A stretch of 64,000 bases of DNA from Sporosarcina sp. ACRSM (GTDB lineage Bacteria > Bacillota > Bacilli > Bacillales_A > Planococcaceae). The notes below the pieces were generated by a model that saw only the letters and a list, made by a program, of their open reading frames with translations, was not told the DNA's origin and searched no databases. Positions 61,634 through 64,000 of the stretch are shown here, in pieces. How positions within the stretch are numbered: the stretch's first letter is position 1; each line of letters opens with the position of its first letter. The stretch lies in assembly GCF_022346545.1 (NCBI RefSeq), contig NZ_JAKRNU010000001.1, positions 62,001 to 126,000 on the forward strand, read 5' to 3'. The position numbers were made by a program, and so were the translations under genes.

Positions 61634-63142
61634 TCACACTTCACTAAGCACTTGCGCATTCTCATTTAAACCAAGTGACTCCGCAGTCGACTTATGAATT
61701 TCTTGCAAGAGTTCCGGATTTTCAGCCAGTGACTTGCCAAAAGAAGGGATCATTTCTTTCAATTTCGATTCCCATTCTTCCACGTGCTGCGGAAAACATT
61801 TGTCGATCACTTCGAGCATGACATGTACCGCCGTCGAGGCTCCTGGTGAAGCACCCAATAATGCGGCAACCGAGCCGTCTGCAGCGCTTACAACTTCTGT
61901 TCCGAACTGCAATGTCCCTTTACCACCGGCTTCTGTATCTTTAATGACCTGAACACGTTGACCTGCTACGACTAAATCCCAATCTTCACTTTTAGCGTTC
62001 GGGATAAAATCGCGTAATTCTTCCATCCGTTTGTCTTTCGACAGCATCACTTGCTGGATCAAGTAAGAAGTCAATGGAAGGTTTTTTGCCCCTGCTGCTA
62101 GCAAAGTTGTCAGATTATCCGGTTTAACAGACGCGAGCAAATCCATCATAGAACCTGTTTTTAGGAACTTTGGCGAGAATCCGGCAAACGGTCCAAATAG
62201 CAATGATTTTTTGCCATCGATAAATCTCGTGTCCAAATGCGGCACAGACATCGGAGGTGCACCAACGGCAGCTTTTCCGTATACTTTTGCATGGTGCTGC
62301 TCCACCACATCCGGATTTTTACATACCATGAAAAGACCGCTGATCGGAAATCCTCCGATATGCTTCCCCTCCGGAATCCCTGATTTTTGTAGCAGATGTA
62401 AGCTTCCACCACCGCCACCGATAAAGACGAATTTGGCAGTATGTGTTTCAATTCTACCAGCGGCATCATTCTTCACTTTCACTTCCCAAGCACCATCGCT
62501 TGTCCGTTTCAGATCATCGACACTATGATTGTAATGGATCTCTACGTTTTGACGTTTCAAGTGATCGAAGAGCATGCGTGTCAAAGCACCGAAGTTCACA
62601 TCAGTTCCTGAATCGATCTTTGTCGCTGCAATCGGTTCATTCGACTGACGGTCGTTCATCATGACCGGCATCCAGTCCTTCAGTTTTTGCGGATCATCGG
62701 AAAATTCCATCCCCTGAAACAACGGATTGTTTGTCATCGTTTCAAAACGTCTTTTCAAAAACGCTACGTTCTCCTCGCCCCGAACAAAACTCATATGAGG
62801 CAATGGCATGATAAAGTCTTCAGGATTATGTAATAATTGGTTATTTACAAGATATGACCAAAATTGCATAGAAACTTGGAACTGTTCATTTACGTTGATC
62901 GCCTTGCTTATATCCACGGATCCGTCCGCTTTTTCGCTTGTGTAATTCAATTCACACAGTGCTGCATGCCCCGTTCCCGCATTATTCCATTCGTTGGAGC
63001 TCTCCTCCCCTGCATTTGCAAGCTTCTCGAATACCTTAATGTTCCAATCAGGCGCCAATTCCTTTAGCATCGTCCCCAAGGTCGCGCTCATGATGCCTGC
63101 ACCAATTAAAATAACATCTGTTCGTTTTACACTATTAGCCAT
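61634..63142 (-). CDS. mqo: Malate:quinone oxidoreductase
   Basis: About 502 residues from [10 protein letters not shown], which follows AGAAGGATGG; the frame reaches 63151. FAD motif [12 protein letters not shown] (about 13-24), then [18 protein letters not shown] and [22 protein letters not shown], diagnostic for Mqo. It is a peripheral membrane flavoprotein that oxidises malate to oxaloacetate and reduces menaquinone in the TCA cycle. Some Bacillales have Mqo besides Mdh. It is monocistronic with its own terminator. Confidence 0.95.
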   Translation of the reverse strand: MANSVKRTDVILIGAGIMSATLGTMLKELAPDWNIKVFEKLANAGEESSNEWNNAGTGHAALCELNYTSEKADGSVDISKAINVNEQFQVSMQFWSYLVNNQLLHNPEDFIMPLPHMSFVRGEENVAFLKRRFETMTNNPLFQGMEFSDDPQKLKDWMPVMMNDRQSNEPIAATKIDSGTDVNFGALTRMLFDHLKRQNVEIHYNHSVDDLKRTSDGAWEVKVKNDAAGRIETHTAKFVFIGGGGGSLHLLQKSGIPEGKHIGGFPISGLFMVCKNPDVVEQHHAKVYGKAAVGAPPMSVPHLDTRFIDGKKSLLFGPFAGFSPKFLKTGSMMDLLASVKPDNLTTLLAAGAKNLPLTSYLIQQVMLSKDKRMEELRDFIPNAKSEDWDLVVAGQRVQVIKDTEAGGKGTLQFGTEVVSAADGSVAALLGASPGASTAVHVMLEVIDKCFPQHVEEWESKLKEMIPSFGKSLAENPELLQEIHKSTAESLGLNENAQVLSEV

Positions 63143-63479
63143 ACTTACCATCCTTCTACTCTTAACTTTGCAGAAAGGATACGCACCCCTTCTTCAGAAC
63201 AAATGACAAGAAGTGACAAAATATCACCTTTTCTGTATCAATACTTATCTTATCGTATTATAACAAAATTATCTATAGATTATTATTTCTTCGTTTAGAT
63301 TGTGTAAATTTAGGGGTGAAGGAGAAGATTATGCGCAATTTGAGTACCGCTCCAATCCAACACCCGAGCCGTTTTCCTATATACTTCAGGATAAATCCCT
63401 TAGTTCTTCCAAAGGATTTTTTTGTACAAGCTGTCCAAGTAAGTTGACTATAACAAAGTGGAGACATTGGCTATCATGA

Positions 63480-64000
63480 TCACTGCCACGCATACCGATA
63501 TTGAATGTCTGTGGTCTGCCTTTTCGTATGATTCGTCCAACGGTTCCAAACACTCGTCTGATCTGCTTCATATTCGGGCAGAATCGGTTTGGTTTCCCCC
63601 GCTGCAAAATAGACAGGTCCGTATTGCATGACGTCCATCACTTCGTTGCGACTATTAAAAAATGCGATTTCCATCTGCACCCATAAGCCTTGGCTGTGAT
63701 TATTCTTCGCCATCACCAAATTTTCATAATAGGAATCACGGCAACTAGAACTGGATGACCTGGAAAAGCAATTTTGCTCGGAAGTCACCAAGACCACAGA
63801 AACAGGATCATCAGCAGCAGGGATCACTTGTGCAAGCTGACGGTGTCCTTTATCCAGAACCAGGCTGTATGCATACTTCTGTCCAGCTGGCATGATGAAT
63901 ATAAAGATGATTAAAATCGTCAAACAGAACATCCCCATTGCGACCAGTACTTTCCCATATTGCGCAAACCATTCCCCGATGGAAACACGGATTGGCAGAC
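63480..64000 (-). CDS. Membrane-anchored protein, runs off the right edge
   Basis: The minus-strand frame is open to the window end. The ATG at 63938 is internal: upstream codons in frame read RVSIGEWFAQYGKVLVA, so the gene starts beyond 64000. A TM helix (LTILIIFIFIMPAG) is followed by an extracytoplasmic domain with two Cys (NCFSRS and SCRDSYY), and the protein ends IQYRYAWQ. I do not recognise a family. The gap 63143-63479 between it and mqo contains no supported gene. Confidence 0.65.
   Translation of the reverse strand, partial: LPIRVSIGEWFAQYGKVLVAMGMFCLTILIIFIFIMPAGQKYAYSLVLDKGHRQLAQVIPAADDPVSVVLVTSEQNCFSRSSSSSCRDSYYENLVMAKNNHSQGLWVQMEIAFFNSRNEVMDVMQYGPVYFAAGETKPILPEYEADQTSVWNRWTNHTKRQTTDIQYRYAWQ

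Overview
The window looks like a chromosomal segment of an endospore-forming Gram-positive bacterium of the Bacillaceae/Planococcaceae group (Sporosarcina- or Lysinibacillus-like). This rests on strong GGAGG-type ribosome binding sites, a CwlJ-type spore germination hydrolase, FusB-like and SLAP-domain proteins, an NrnB nanoRNase, SAM-I and glycine riboswitches, and a penicillin G acylase close to the Bacillus megaterium enzyme. No rRNA, tRNA or CRISPR array was recognised.

Layout. 1-21 kb: an accessory-looking block between two decayed IS66 remnants whose outermost ends carry a matching GTAAGCCCGTAAT inverted terminus (159-171 and 21081-21093). Inside are an amidase, a complete penicillin G acylase with its own sigma-A promoter, a truncated WYL-type regulator, a DMT exporter, a pyruvate-oxidase-like ThDP enzyme, and a visibly AT-rich catabolic cluster (7.8-19.6 kb). 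That cluster contains a split opine/amine dehydrogenase (two DAO-type flavoproteins, an FAD alpha subunit, a [2Fe-2S] ferredoxin-like protein and a free-standing BFD-type [2Fe-2S] protein), a PotABCD-type ABC importer, an ornithine-cyclodeaminase-family reductase, a GntR/UTRA regulator and a split UxaA/SuyAB-type hydroxyacid lyase. Two related palindromes, one before each transcription unit, look like the GntR operators. The substrate is unknown.

21-30 kb: CopC/CopD copper proteins, CwlJ, an AraC regulator, DUF1456, an HD phosphohydrolase, and a CycA-type permease behind a tandem glycine riboswitch. 29-40 kb: a SAM-I-riboswitch operon with a sulfonate-type ABC importer fused transcriptionally to an acetyl-CoA-synthetase-like ligase, followed by a duplicated AhpD-like protein; then a FusB-like protein, YitT, and a second SsuABC importer. 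40-52 kb: a RelE-type toxin-antitoxin pair, housekeeping and stress genes (SDR, thioesterase, UspA with a SulP transporter, UvsE, NrnB) and several lipoproteins. 52-57 kb: an NtrC-like regulator that has lost both the sigma-54 contact loop and the Walker B acidic residues, followed by a class III aminotransferase and a polar amino acid ABC importer. 57-64 kb: an alpha/beta hydrolase, MetQIN with a short MetN, malate:quinone oxidoreductase, and a membrane protein running off the right edge.

Two families of non-coding repeats are scattered in intergenic gaps. One is a ~45-bp hairpin with a conserved CAATTC-AAATTG centre that often sits at gene ends as a terminator. The other is a 200-330-bp multi-hairpin element (four copies at 26.5, 28.8, 36.7 and 42.7 kb) whose right end resembles the ends of IS200/IS605 transposons that give rise to TnpB guide RNAs, with no transposase or TnpB in the window. 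These elements and the catabolic cluster are the best candidates for undescribed biology.
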